In this document: positions 29,510 to 29,777 of the stretch, piece by piece
Numbering within the stretch: the stretch's first letter is position 1
How the letters are laid out: every line of letters begins with the position of its first letter
Source of the DNA: Chara braunii
Lineage: Eukaryota; Streptophyta; Charophyceae; Charales; Characeae
Assembly (NCBI GenBank): GCA_003427395.1
Contig: BFEA01000153.1
Location: 1,841,250-1,871,026 of the forward strand
DNA length: 29,777 nt
Direction of reading: 5' to 3'
Notes under the pieces: model-generated
What the model was told of the DNA's origin: nothing
Database searches by the model: none
What the model saw: only the letters and a program-made list of their open reading frames with translations
Translations under genes and position numbers: made by a program

Positions 29510-29680
29510 CCCCCCCGGCGCCGGACAGGCGCGGCCAAGTCCGCGGCCTCGACCAGTCCGTGAAGCCTGCGGACATGTCCACGCGGATTGGTGGACACGT
29601 GGCGGCCGCAGGGGAGGGGGTTTCGTGATTCTGGCGGTGCCACGTGGCGGCGCATCCCCTGCCCCACCCGCCCACACAAA
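29510..29680. repeat. GC-rich patch with CACGTGGCGGC repeats
   Basis: CACGTGGCGGC occurs twice (about 29617 and 29641), near GGACATGTCC and GTCCACGCGG. The patch is sharply GC-rich against AT-rich flanks. Overlapping frames on both strands are compositional. The window ends in A- and T-runs. Confidence 0.6.
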
Positions 29681-29777
29681 AAAAAAATGAAAAAGATGAT
29701 TTTTTGGTGGGGGGGGTATGTGCGAAATACAACAAAATTAGAAAAAAAAAATAAAATGCATTTTTTTTTCTTTTTTT

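Overview
The window looks like repeat-rich nuclear DNA of a plant-lineage eukaryote. Reasons: a plant-type L1 LINE with a DUF4283-like ORF1, a PIF/Harbinger transposase fragment, many miniature foldback elements, A-tailed SINE-like units, long poly(A)/poly(T) runs and tetranucleotide arrays. No operon-like gene packing or bacterial signals are visible. The one intact gene encodes a secreted DUF4360 protein, a family I know from fungi and from non-seed plants and streptophyte algae. A bryophyte, lycophyte or charophyte (for example a Chara-like alga) is therefore my best guess, made from memory and not tested. A single N at 22618 inside a poly(T) run shows this is a draft assembly.

Layout. 1-500: simple repeats and a GC-rich patch. 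509-1545: a decayed ORF of unknown family on the plus strand. 1640-2151: a 5' fragment of a PIF/Harbinger transposase on the minus strand. 2650-7115: tandem repeats, foldbacks and one clear MITE, with no gene. 7492-8103 (minus): the DUF4360 gene, with about four copies of a ~67-bp repeat directly upstream of its start. 8663-9270: nested short inverted repeats. About 9270-16940: one L1-type LINE with ORF1 and ORF2 overlapping by 14 bases, dead through many stops and frameshifts. 17000-24400: foldbacks, tandem pairs, degenerate satellites and two tRNA-like fragments. 24590-27903: A-tailed SINE-like elements, TTGA-type arrays and a ~550-bp polypurine tract. 27904-29310: AT-rich DNA with nothing recognisable. 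29500-29680: a GC-rich patch with CACGTG motifs.

The genes do not form a pathway. DUF4360 is the only open reading frame I would defend as a live gene. The other coding signals are mobile-element remains. Nothing here is convincing as a new biological system. The best leads are the repeat-headed DUF4360 gene, the long overlapping ORF1 of the LINE, a possible 8.3-kb inverted-repeat pair around the LINE, the unidentified decayed ORF near the left end, and the CCTAGG-headed A-tailed element family. All boundaries of repeats were found by eye and are approximate.
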